This document shows positions 1 through 5,722 of a DNA stretch of 6,195 nt, piece by piece. The first letter of the stretch is position 1. Each line of letters begins with the position of its first letter. The notes below the pieces were generated by a model. The model was not told the origin of the DNA. It saw nothing but the letters and a program-made list of their open reading frames with translations, and did not search any database. A program made the position numbers and the translations under genes. Location: assembly GCA_002701185.1 (NCBI GenBank), contig NZRW01000047.1:1-6195 (forward strand), read 5' to 3'. The DNA comes from Fidelibacterota bacterium (lineage in GTDB: Bacteria > Fidelibacterota > Marinisomatia > SCGC-AAA003-L08 > D37C17).

Positions 1-1
1 T

Positions 2-373
2 AATATAAAAAAGGGTGTTGATGGTGTTGAAAAAGCAATTGATTCAAGAGCTAATGTTGAAATGTCTTCATTAGAAAAAAATATGACTTGGATTGCTCTC
101 TGTATTGCAACAGCTCCAATGCTTGGATTTTTAGGCACAGTTTGGGGTATGGTTAGTGCATTTGATGCGATTGCAGCAGCTGATAATATTAGTGCTAAAA
201 TTGTGGCTGAGGGTATTTCACAAGCGCTTTTAACAACAGCATTTGGATTGGTAGTAGCTGTAATACTTCAAGTATTACAAAATACAGTTCTTTATATTAT
301 AGACAATAAAGTTATAGCAATTCAAAAATCGGTTAATTTATTTCTTTCCTCTGTAGAAAAACTAAAAAAATAA
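2..373 (+). CDS. exbB: ExbB/TolQ-family proton channel subunit, 3' part only
   Basis: The reading frame is open from the first complete codon at position 2, so the gene begins before the window. An internal ATG at 62 is not the real start. The visible 123 residues are the C-terminal part of a MotA/TolQ/ExbB proton channel protein. One membrane segment contains APMLGFLGTVWGM, and a second contains GISQALLTTAFGLVVAV; both are hallmarks of the family's last two helices. A short charged cytoplasmic tail ending EKLKK follows. In the family, an ExbB pentamer surrounds an ExbD dimer in the inner membrane and converts proton flow into movement of TonB. The stop codon directly abuts the ATG of the next gene, and two ExbD genes and a TonB gene follow, which distinguishes it from MotA. 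TolQ is the other possibility, but no tolA, tolB or pal is visible. Confidence 0.93.
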   Translation, partial: NIKKGVDGVEKAIDSRANVEMSSLEKNMTWIALCIATAPMLGFLGTVWGMVSAFDAIAAADNISAKIVAEGISQALLTTAFGLVVAVILQVLQNTVLYIIDNKVIAIQKSVNLFLSSVEKLKK

Positions 374-808
374 ATGATTATCAAAAAAAGAAGAGAAGTT
401 GATGAAATAAATTCATCCTCTATGGCGGATATAGCCTTTCTACTGTTAGTCTTTTTTTTGGTGACAACTACAATAGATCCTGGAGAGGGCTTAACTATGA
501 TTCTACCACCATATGAATCAGACCCTTCACCAAGAGATGCAGATGAAATAGTCAAAATTTTAGTAAGGTCTACAGGGCAAGTATTATTTGATGGTGAAAT
601 AATGAGCATAGAGCAAATAGAAGAAAATTCTAAAAATAAAGTTCAAGAATTTCAAGCATCTAATCCAGGGCTAGGAAAAGATGGAAAACCTAAACAACCT
701 ATCTTTGTTGTAATAACAGATGAAAAAGCTCAATATCAAATTTTTTTAAGAGTTTTAGATCAGCTTAAACAAGCATCTTGTAAAAAAATCTCAGTTGTGG
801 AATCATAG
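374..808 (+). CDS. exbD: ExbD/TolR-family biopolymer transport protein, first paralogue
   Basis: The 144-residue protein has the family layout: a short basic cytoplasmic N-terminus (KKRR at 4-7), one membrane helix at about 19-33, and a periplasmic domain. The helix begins SMADIAFLLLVFFLVTT. Asp19 lies where the proton-carrying aspartate of ExbD (Asp25 in E. coli) is expected. The periplasmic part has the usual ending, with a YQIFLRVLDQLKQA stretch and then a KKISVVES strand. A loop rich in Gly, Lys and Pro at about 96-109 makes the domain somewhat longer than minimal ExbD. The ATG follows the exbB stop with no gap and no Shine-Dalgarno sequence is visible, so translational coupling to exbB is likely. 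Two different ExbD genes in a row, as here, are common in Bacteroidota and relatives. TolR is a less likely alternative. Confidence 0.93.
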   Translation: MIIKKRREVDEINSSSMADIAFLLLVFFLVTTTIDPGEGLTMILPPYESDPSPRDADEIVKILVRSTGQVLFDGEIMSIEQIEENSKNKVQEFQASNPGLGKDGKPKQPIFVVITDEKAQYQIFLRVLDQLKQASCKKISVVES

Positions 809-811
809 ATT

Positions 812-1234
812 ATGAATATTAATAGTAAACCAAGACAAAAATCTACAGTATCTACTGCCTCGTTACCAGACATTATATTTATGTTGTTAATCTTTTTTAT
901 GGTCACTACTGTAATGAAAACTTTTGATGGTTTAAAGGTTCAAGATCCTAGTGCTAATAAAATTGAAAAATTAGAAAATAGAAAAAATGTGATATACATT
1001 TGGCAAACTAAAGATGGAAGTGTCTGTGTTGATGATCAAACACTTAGTAATATTGATGATGTCAGTGAAATTTTAAAATTTAAACTAGAGTCTAGTGTTG
1101 ACCCAGGTAAAATGGTCGTGCAGTTTAAATCAGATCAAAATACAACTATGGAATTAATTCAGCAAATACATACAGAGTGTAGAGAAGCAAATGCGTTAAA
1201 ATTAAGTTATGCTGCCAAAAAATTGAGTAATTAA
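812..1234 (+). CDS. exbD: ExbD/TolR-family biopolymer transport protein, second paralogue
   Basis: This is a second ExbD-family protein of 140 residues, clearly different in sequence from the one before it. The N-terminus is basic, followed by a helix at about 20-34 that starts SLPDIIFMLLIFFMVTT. Asp20 is the expected proton-binding residue. The periplasmic domain (about 40-140) ends in a helix and a strand (ELIQQIHTECREAN, then ALKLSYAAKKL). Two cysteines, Cys72 and Cys123, lie in the periplasmic part. The gene starts 3 nt after the previous stop codon, with only a weak purine stretch ahead of it. Because the ExbD in a channel is a dimer, two adjacent paralogues could form a heterodimer or two alternative homodimers; the sequence cannot say which. 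Confidence 0.92.
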   Translation: MNINSKPRQKSTVSTASLPDIIFMLLIFFMVTTVMKTFDGLKVQDPSANKIEKLENRKNVIYIWQTKDGSVCVDDQTLSNIDDVSEILKFKLESSVDPGKMVVQFKSDQNTTMELIQQIHTECREANALKLSYAAKKLSN

Positions 1235-1236
1235 TT

Positions 1237-1857
1237 ATGAGAAAAGATTATTTTGAAATAACATATAAATTAAGAATTCGTGAAATTAGCGCGATGGTAC
1301 TTACTTCATTAGTAATATTATTTTATGCTTTTCCTAAAGTTGTAGAAAGTGAGTTAGTGTTTGAAGAGGCAGAGTTTACAGAAATTTTGAATGTTGAAAT
1401 TGTAAAGCCGCTTCAACAACAACAGCAGTTTAAAAGTGCGAGACCTTCTATACCAATCGAAGCAGATGAGGAGTCTGAAATTGATACTCTAGATTTTATG
1501 GATACTGATATAGAAAGTTTTGGAGATTGGGGTGCTCCTCCTCCTCCTCCAACTTCAGGCAATAGACCAAAATGGGTGCAATATGATCAAGCACCAACAC
1601 CTAAAAAAGCTCTCAGACCCAAATATCCTGATATTTGCAAACAAGCAGGAATTGAAGGTACTGTAGTTGTTTCATTTTGGGTAGATGAAGCTGGAATCGT
1701 AGATCAATCATCTATTGAAATACTTCAATCTGTTCCGTGTTTAGATCAAGTGTGTATAAATGAAATTAAAAAATCTAAGTGGAGACCTGCTAGGCAAGGA
1801 AGGCAAAAAGTTGGTGTTCCTCTATCAATGCCTTTTAATTTTACTTTGGAAAACTAA
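1237..1857 (+). CDS. tonB: TonB-family energy transducer
   Basis: This 206-residue protein transmits inner-membrane energy to TonB-dependent receptors. A short cytoplasmic N-terminus is followed by one membrane anchor at about 19-36 ([17 protein letters not shown]). The periplasmic linker is unusually acidic, holds five Gln at 60-64 and a Pro5 run at 101-105, and is short for TonB. The C-terminal TonB domain spans about 122-206: RPKYP at 127-131, then [16 protein letters not shown] and [23 protein letters not shown], which is the normal fold order with the WRPA motif. Three cysteines (134, 168 and 173) lie in this periplasmic domain. The ATG starts 2 nt after the second exbD stop, so it closes the exb cluster. 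Its TAA overlaps the stop of the convergent sdhB. I am sure of the family; the receptor it serves is not visible. Confidence 0.93.
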   Translation: MRKDYFEITYKLRIREISAMVLTSLVILFYAFPKVVESELVFEEAEFTEILNVEIVKPLQQQQQFKSARPSIPIEADEESEIDTLDFMDTDIESFGDWGAPPPPPTSGNRPKWVQYDQAPTPKKALRPKYPDICKQAGIEGTVVVSFWVDEAGIVDQSSIEILQSVPCLDQVCINEIKKSKWRPARQGRQKVGVPLSMPFNFTLEN

Positions 1858-1866
1858 CTTAAGTTT
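1851..1866. other. Convergent gene junction with overlapping stop codons
   Basis: The tonB stop TAA (1855-1857, + strand) and the sdhB stop TAG (1854-1856, - strand) interlock, so there is no intergenic space. The only structure here is a perfect 10-bp palindrome, AACTTAAGTT (1856-1865), or alternatively a 5-bp stem AAACT/AGTTT with a 6-nt loop. Both are short, AT-rich and lack a convincing U-run, so I do not call a terminator. Transcripts from both sides probably read into each other or end by another mechanism. Confidence 0.7.
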
Positions 1867-2594
1867 GATTTAATATATTCTTTATTTAATGTAACTATAT
1901 TCTCAATGGATATATTTTTTGGACATGTAACTTCACATGCTCCAGTATTAGTACAATTACCAAATCCTTCTTCATCCATTTTGTTTACCATATTATATGC
2001 TCTATTAGGCCTTTCAGTTTGACCCTGTGGTAGTAATGAAAGATGAGTAACTTTTGCTCCTACAAATAACATAGCAGAAGAATTTTTACAAGAAGCAACA
2101 CATGCTCCACATCCAATACATGTTGCAGATTCAAATGCTGCGTCAGCATCTTCTTTTGGTATTGGTATTGAGTTTGCTTCTGTTGCCTGTCCAGTAGAAA
2201 CAGACACATATCCACCTGATGAAATGATTCTATCAAATGCGGTTCTATCTACAGATAAATCTTTAATAACAGGAAATGCTTTGGCTCTCCATGGCTCTAT
2301 TATAATTGTATCACCATCATTAAAACTTCTCATATGTAATTGGCAAGTTGTTACCCCTGAAATAGGTCCGTGAGGACGACCATTGATGACAACACCACAG
2401 GTTCCACATATACCTTCTCTACAATCATGATCAAATGCTATCACTTCTTTATTTTCTTTAACAAGTTTATTATTTAATAAATCTAACATTTCTAAAAAAG
2501 ACATGTCGCCAGTAACACCTTCTAGTTTATGTTTTTCTAAAAAACCTTCAGATTTATTATCTACTTGCCTCCATATTTCAAGATTTAATTGCAT
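1854..2594 (-). CDS. sdhB: Succinate dehydrogenase iron-sulfur subunit
   Basis: This subunit carries electrons from the FAD of SdhA to the quinone site through three iron-sulfur clusters on the cytoplasmic face of the membrane. Numbered from the ATG at 2594 (246 residues), the [2Fe-2S] ligands are Cys58, 63, 66 and 84. The [4Fe-4S] ligands are Cys159, 162, 165 and 224 (CIGCGAC, then CP). The [3Fe-4S] ligands are Cys169, 214 and 220. All eleven are present, so the subunit looks fully functional. The start is ambiguous. A GTG at 2597 lies directly before the ATG, and AAGGAG at 2604-2609 is 6 nt from the GTG and 9 nt from the ATG. I prefer the ATG, because relatives begin close to M-x-L-x-L-x-IWRQ. 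Either start overlaps the sdhA stop, so the two genes are translationally coupled. FrdB of a fumarate reductase is the alternative. Confidence 0.95.
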   Translation of the reverse strand: MQLNLEIWRQVDNKSEGFLEKHKLEGVTGDMSFLEMLDLLNNKLVKENKEVIAFDHDCREGICGTCGVVINGRPHGPISGVTTCQLHMRSFNDGDTIIIEPWRAKAFPVIKDLSVDRTAFDRIISSGGYVSVSTGQATEANSIPIPKEDADAAFESATCIGCGACVASCKNSSAMLFVGAKVTHLSLLPQGQTERPNRAYNMVNKMDEEGFGNCTNTGACEVTCPKNISIENIVTLNKEYIKSNLS

Positions 2595-4438
2595 CACTTA
2601 TAGCTCCTTGAAGTTAACTTTACTTCTTTGAAATCTAAATTTTCTTTATGTAACTGAGATTTATTAATGTTTTTATTGTACTCCCAGGCTGAAACATAGG
2701 CATAATCATCGTCATTTCTTTTGGCTTCATTTTCTTCAGTTTGGTATTCTTCTCTAAAATGACCTCCACATGATTCGTTTCTATCTAATGCATCAAGAGC
2801 CATTAATTGTCCAAGCTCTAAAAAGTCTCCTAGTCTTCCTGCTTTTTCTAATTCTGGATTAAAAGTTTGTGTTCCTGGAATATTAATATCATTGTAAAAT
2901 AAATCTTTTAGTATTTGAATTTCATCATATACAAACTTTAAACCTTGCTCATTTCTTGCCATTCCAACATAATCCCACATTAGGCGCCCTAATTTTTTAT
3001 GTATTTCATCAACAGAATGTTTTCCATTGGTATTTATCAATTTATCAAAAAATGTTTTAGCATTATGAATATCTTCTGATACTATAGGATGACTTAAATT
3101 ATAATCAATTGGCTTTTGTGTGGCTAAATAATTGCCTACACAATTTGGTGCAATAAAATATCCATCTGCTAAGCCTTGCATCAAAGCGCTTGCGCCTAGT
3201 CTGTTGGCTCCATGATCTGAAAAATTAGCTTCTCCTATTACAAAAAGTCCTGGTAAATTACTCATTAAGTTATAATCTACCCACAAACCTCCCATGGTAT
3301 AGTGGATGGCTGGATAAATTTTCATTGGTGTTTTATACGGATTTTCTCCAGTAATTTGCTTATACATATCAAATAAATTGCCGTATTTTGCTGCAACTGT
3401 AGATTCACCAAGTCGATTAATTGCATCTTCAAAATCTAAATATACAGCCAAACCTGTTTCTCCAACGCCATGCCCCATATCACACATCTCTTTAGCACGC
3501 CTAGAAGCTACATCTCTTGGTACTAAATTTCCAAATGATGGATAAATACGCTCTAAGTAGTAATCTCTTTCACTATCTGGAATATCTTTTGGATTTCTAT
3601 TATCACCCTTTTTTCTAGGAACCCATACTCTACCATCATTTCTCAAACTTTCACTCATTAATGTCAGTTTAGATTGGTGGTCACTTGATACTGGAATACA
3701 TGTTGGGTGTATTTGACAAAAGCTAGGATTAGCAAAAAAGGCACCTTTTTTATGCGCTCTCCACGTAGCTGTAACATTGCTAGCCATTGCATTGGTTGAT
3801 AAGTAAAATACATTGCCGTAACCTCCAGTTGCTAAAACTACTGCATCTGCTAAATGAGCTTGTATTGAACCATCTAAAATATTTCTCGTAACAATACCCT
3901 TTGCCTGTCCATCAATAACAATTAAATCTACCATTTCAGTTCTAGAGTGAAATTTCACTTTTTGTAAATGCATCTGTCTTGCTAATGCAGAATATGCACC
4001 AAGTAATAACTGCTGTCCTGTTTGGCCTCTAGCATAAAAAGTTCTAGATACTTGAGCACCTCCAAATGATCTATTATCTAATAAACCACCATACTCTCTG
4101 GCAAATGGCACACCCTGAGCTACGCATTGGTCAATAATATTATTACTAATTTCAGCTAGCCTATATACATTAGATTCTCTAGACCGATAATCACCTCCTT
4201 TTATAGTATCATAGAATAACCTAAAAATACTATCACCATCATTTCTATAATTTTTAGCAGCATTAATACCACCCTGAGCCGCAATACTGTGAGCTCTTCT
4301 AGGAGATTCATGAAAAGAAAATGCGTCAACATTATAGCCTAATTCACCAAGAGTAGCACATGCAGAAGCGCCAGCCAATCCTGTTCCAACAACAATAACA
4401 TTATATTTTCGTTTATTAGCTGGATTAACTAAGTTCAT
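2594..4438 (-). CDS. sdhA: Succinate dehydrogenase flavoprotein subunit
   Basis: This subunit oxidises succinate to fumarate with a covalently bound FAD. From the first ATG it has 614 residues. The FAD-binding motif GTGLAG is at 18-23. The segment [15 protein letters not shown] holds His50, the expected site of covalent FAD attachment. By alignment with E. coli FrdA/SdhA, substrate-site residues are His244 (QIHPT), Glu263, Arg308 (VPRDVASRR), His379 (HYTMGG) and Arg413 (GANRLG). The C-terminal helical domain and the cysteine motif [11 protein letters not shown] (555-565) are present, so the enzyme looks intact. The gene lies between sdhC and sdhB, overlapping sdhB by 1 or 4 nt. The ATG at 4438 is probably not the true start: a conserved-looking N-terminus continues in frame upstream without any usual start codon (see the separate entry). 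FrdA is the alternative name if the complex works in reverse. Confidence 0.95.
   Translation of the reverse strand: MNLVNPANKRKYNVIVVGTGLAGASACATLGELGYNVDAFSFHESPRRAHSIAAQGGINAAKNYRNDGDSIFRLFYDTIKGGDYRSRESNVYRLAEISNNIIDQCVAQGVPFAREYGGLLDNRSFGGAQVSRTFYARGQTGQQLLLGAYSALARQMHLQKVKFHSRTEMVDLIVIDGQAKGIVTRNILDGSIQAHLADAVVLATGGYGNVFYLSTNAMASNVTATWRAHKKGAFFANPSFCQIHPTCIPVSSDHQSKLTLMSESLRNDGRVWVPRKKGDNRNPKDIPDSERDYYLERIYPSFGNLVPRDVASRRAKEMCDMGHGVGETGLAVYLDFEDAINRLGESTVAAKYGNLFDMYKQITGENPYKTPMKIYPAIHYTMGGLWVDYNLMSNLPGLFVIGEANFSDHGANRLGASALMQGLADGYFIAPNCVGNYLATQKPIDYNLSHPIVSEDIHNAKTFFDKLINTNGKHSVDEIHKKLGRLMWDYVGMARNEQGLKFVYDEIQILKDLFYNDINIPGTQTFNPELEKAGRLGDFLELGQLMALDALDRNESCGGHFREEYQTEENEAKRNDDDYAYVSAWEYNKNINKSQLHKENLDFKEVKLTSRSYK
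2604..2609 (-). promoter_or_regulatory. Ribosome binding site of sdhB
   Basis: AAGGAG on the - strand lies inside the last codons of sdhA. It is 6 nt from the GTG at 2597 and 9 nt from the ATG at 2594, so it supports a start here but does not decide between the two codons. Confidence 0.75.
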
Positions 4439-4543
4439 TGAAAATTTATGGCTGGTCCATTTATCTTTTAAGGGGCCATTAGGTTCATTCGACTTTAATG
4501 TAAAGTTTTCTATTTTATTTCTCTCTTTTTTTATTGCTATAAT
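4439..4543 (-). other. In-frame 5' extension of sdhA lacking a standard start codon
   Basis: Upstream of the ATG at 4438 the sdhA frame stays open for 35 codons, back to a TAA at 4544-4546. The last part reads [15 protein letters not shown] just before [12 protein letters not shown]. From memory of Bacteroidota SdhA, this corresponds to the family N-terminus, which has the pattern P-x-G-P-L-x-x-K-W-x-x-H-K before LVNPANKRK, so it is very probably coding. No ATG, GTG, TTG or CTG occurs in these 35 codons. Candidate rare starts are ATA at 4511-4513 (7 nt after a weak GAGAG) and ATT at 4541-4543. A base error is the other explanation. Most of the apparent 147-nt gap between sdhC and sdhA is therefore not empty; the remaining 4544-4585 is AT-rich with nothing recognisable. 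Confidence 0.7.
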
Positions 4544-4585
4544 TTAATAATAATTAATTAAAAAGTAAATACACGATTTGCACGT

Positions 4586-5239
4586 TTATAGTCTGGATAG
4601 GTACTGTATATATAGCACAACTAAAATAAAACCTAAAGGTATAATTGCCCAAAAAATGAATGCTAAATAATGTATAATTTGATCTCTGTACTTTGATGGT
4701 AGTCCAATAGTTTTAAACACAGAAACAAAACCATGCTTAAGATGAGAAGCTATCAATATAATTGCTAAAATATAAAAGATCGCTGTTGGCGTGTGCCCTA
4801 GATAACCAAATTCATTCCTAAGCATCACCTCAAAAAAATCTGCATCTTTTGCCATATTTTGAAATGTATACCAATAATATCTTAAATGTATGATAAAGAA
4901 GAATAAAATGATCATACCTGACCAAATCATAGTTTTTGATGATTGAGGAGCCGTGTTGGCAGCAACTGCATATTTACCATTATTCGCTTTTCTATTTTTA
5001 ACTGTGGTCATAATTGCATTAATTATATGCAATAAAATAATAGCAACTAATCCAACTTCAAGAACGCGAACTAAAATGTGAATACTTTTTAAAAAGCTAA
5101 CCATATTGTTAAAATTTTCAGCACCTGTGAATAGTACTAAATTATTAAATAAATGAAATAGCAAAAACACAGCTAAAGCTAAGCCAGAAAAAGCAATTTG
5201 AATTTTTTGTCCTATTGAAGAAAAAAGAAACTTAAACAT
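4586..5239 (-). CDS. sdhC: Succinate dehydrogenase cytochrome b membrane subunit
   Basis: This is the membrane anchor of complex II, which binds haem and passes electrons to the quinone. The 217 residues hold five hydrophobic helices, at about 14-37, 60-80, 104-124, 150-170 and 190-212. That is the single-subunit, di-haem type known from B. subtilis SdhC and Wolinella FrdC, and no sdhD follows. Likely haem ligands are His29, His71, His118 and His166, one in each of the first four helices. Their spacing is close to His28, 70, 113 and 155 of B. subtilis. His169 (in HLKHG) and His190 are further conserved-looking histidines. The ATG at 5237-5239 has AAAGGGG 4 nt upstream. The gene begins 16 nt after spoVG and precedes sdhA. 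Family assignment is firm; the quinone is probably menaquinone, by analogy with this class. Confidence 0.93.
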   Translation of the reverse strand: MFKFLFSSIGQKIQIAFSGLALAVFLLFHLFNNLVLFTGAENFNNMVSFLKSIHILVRVLEVGLVAIILLHIINAIMTTVKNRKANNGKYAVAANTAPQSSKTMIWSGMIILFFFIIHLRYYWYTFQNMAKDADFFEVMLRNEFGYLGHTPTAIFYILAIILIASHLKHGFVSVFKTIGLPSKYRDQIIHYLAFIFWAIIPLGFILVVLYIQYLSRL

Positions 5240-5243
5240 ATTA

Positions 5244-5250
5244 CCCCTTT
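5244..5250 (-). promoter_or_regulatory. Ribosome binding site of sdhC
   Basis: AAAGGGG on the - strand ends 4 nt before the sdhC ATG and fills most of the 16-nt gap after the spoVG stop. It leaves no room for a separate promoter or terminator, so spoVG and sdhC are probably on one transcript. Confidence 0.6.
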
Positions 5251-5255
5251 AACAC

Positions 5256-5615
5256 TTAAAATGGTATATCATCATCTGAAAATTCAGAATTTTTAGCAGA
5301 ATCAACATTAGGAGCAACTGGTGAATCAACTGAATTCTGTTCCATATTATCAGGAGTTGGTTCAGGTGTGGGAATGCTTTCTTGACCATAAGCCCTTAAG
5401 GCTACTTGTTGTAATTCATCTCGTAAATCTTTGTCAGCAAACACTGTATCATAATACTCACCATCTTTTCCTTGAGTGCTAGGCATGCCTACAAACAATC
5501 CACTAATTCCTTCAACTAACTTAAATCCTTTTATTACAAATCCATCTGATGTTTTTAGGTCAAAAAAAGCTCTTAGCTTTCCCCATTGACCTTTATTCAT
5601 TCTTTCTATTTCCAA
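5256..5615 (-). CDS. spoVG: SpoVG-family nucleic-acid-binding protein with SSB-like C-terminal tip
   Basis: The first 77 or so residues match SpoVG: KLRAFFDLKTSDGFVIKGFKL (13-33, interrupted here only by normal family variation), GLFVGMPS (39-46) and DGEYYDTVF (51-59). SpoVG proteins are small dimers that bind DNA and RNA and act as regulators; B. subtilis SpoVG has about 97 residues. This one has 119 because of a Pro-, Asn-, Ser- and Asp-rich tail (about 78-113) that looks disordered. The tail ends FSDDDIPF, and DDDIPF (114-119) is the C-terminal docking tip of bacterial SSB. No OB fold is present, so it is not SSB itself. The start is a TTG at 5613-5615, supported by AAAGGAG 6 nt upstream; the next ATG (Met6) is 21 nt away, too far. 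It heads the sdhCAB group. Its target is unknown. Confidence 0.88.
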   Translation of the reverse strand: MEIERMNKGQWGKLRAFFDLKTSDGFVIKGFKLVEGISGLFVGMPSTQGKDGEYYDTVFADKDLRDELQQVALRAYGQESIPTPEPTPDNMEQNSVDSPVAPNVDSAKNSEFSDDDIPF

Positions 5616-5621
5616 CTTATG

Positions 5622-5628
5622 CTCCTTT
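5622..5628 (-). promoter_or_regulatory. Ribosome binding site deciding the TTG start of spoVG
   Basis: AAAGGAG on the - strand is the strongest Shine-Dalgarno site in the window. It sits 6 nt before TTG at 5613-5615 and 21 nt before the first ATG, so it favours the TTG start. Confidence 0.75.
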
Positions 5629-5647
5629 AATTTGAACTGATACTAAA

Positions 5648-5667
5648 TAAATATAACTAAATATAAT
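5648..5667. repeat. Two-copy 10-bp direct repeat in the spoVG leader
   Basis: TAAATATAA occurs at 5648-5656 and again at 5658-5666 (+ strand), giving a period of 10 bp, about one turn of the helix. It lies between the proposed spoVG promoter and its start codon, where a repressor could act. The region is very AT-rich, so chance is a real possibility. Confidence 0.4.
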
Positions 5668-5679
5668 GCATTTATGTAC

Positions 5680-5688
5680 ATTATAGCA
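5680..5688 (-). promoter_or_regulatory. Extended -10 promoter for spoVG-sdhCAB
   Basis: On the - strand TGCTATAAT matches the sigma-70 extended -10 consensus TG-N-TATAAT exactly. There is no good -35 hexamer 17 nt upstream (AATTTG at 5703-5708), as is usual for extended -10 promoters. Transcription would begin near 5673, giving a leader of about 57 nt before the TTG of spoVG. Confidence 0.55.
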
Positions 5689-5708
5689 CTCAAATCTAAA
5701 TACAAATT

Positions 5709-5714
5709 TATAAT
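5709..5714 (+). promoter_or_regulatory. Candidate -10 box for ppdK
   Basis: A perfect TATAAT on the + strand ends 8 nt before the ppdK ATG. If used, transcription would begin about 0-2 nt before the ATG, giving a leaderless or nearly leaderless mRNA. This fits the absence of a Shine-Dalgarno sequence. No convincing -35 is present. A second TATAAT at 5662-5667 could serve instead and would give a leader of about 50 nt. Confidence 0.4.
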
Positions 5715-5722
5715 TTTAAAAT

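Noticed and set aside
62..373. exbB starting at the ATG at 62
   Set aside because: The frame is open upstream to the window edge with family-like residues, and a protein starting there would lack the first part of the ExbB domain.
452..459. Run of eight T in exbD1 as a possible phase-variation tract
   Set aside because: It encodes the Phe-Phe-Leu of the conserved membrane helix in a housekeeping gene. Such runs are expected at this base composition.
322..609. 95-residue open frame on the - strand across the exbB/exbD1 junction
   Set aside because: It is antisense to two clear ExbB/ExbD genes, resembles no family, and has no ribosome binding site. It is a shadow of the real frames.
1534..1551. 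CCT repeats in tonB as a simple-sequence repeat
   Set aside because: They encode the normal proline run of the TonB periplasmic linker, so no separate repeat feature is needed.
1851..1866. Inverted repeat at the tonB/sdhB junction as a bidirectional terminator
   Set aside because: The stem is only 5 bp (or a loopless 10-bp palindrome), AT-rich and without a proper U-run.
4544..4585. AT-rich stretch after the sdhC stop as a terminator or internal promoter
   Set aside because: Alternating TTAATTAATTATTATT sequence can pair loosely, but there is no GC-rich stem and no clear -35/-10 pair.
5256..5615. Calling the 119-residue protein SSB because of its DDDIPF end
   Set aside because: The N-terminal part is too short for an OB fold and carries SpoVG motifs (GLFVGMPS, DGEYYD) instead.
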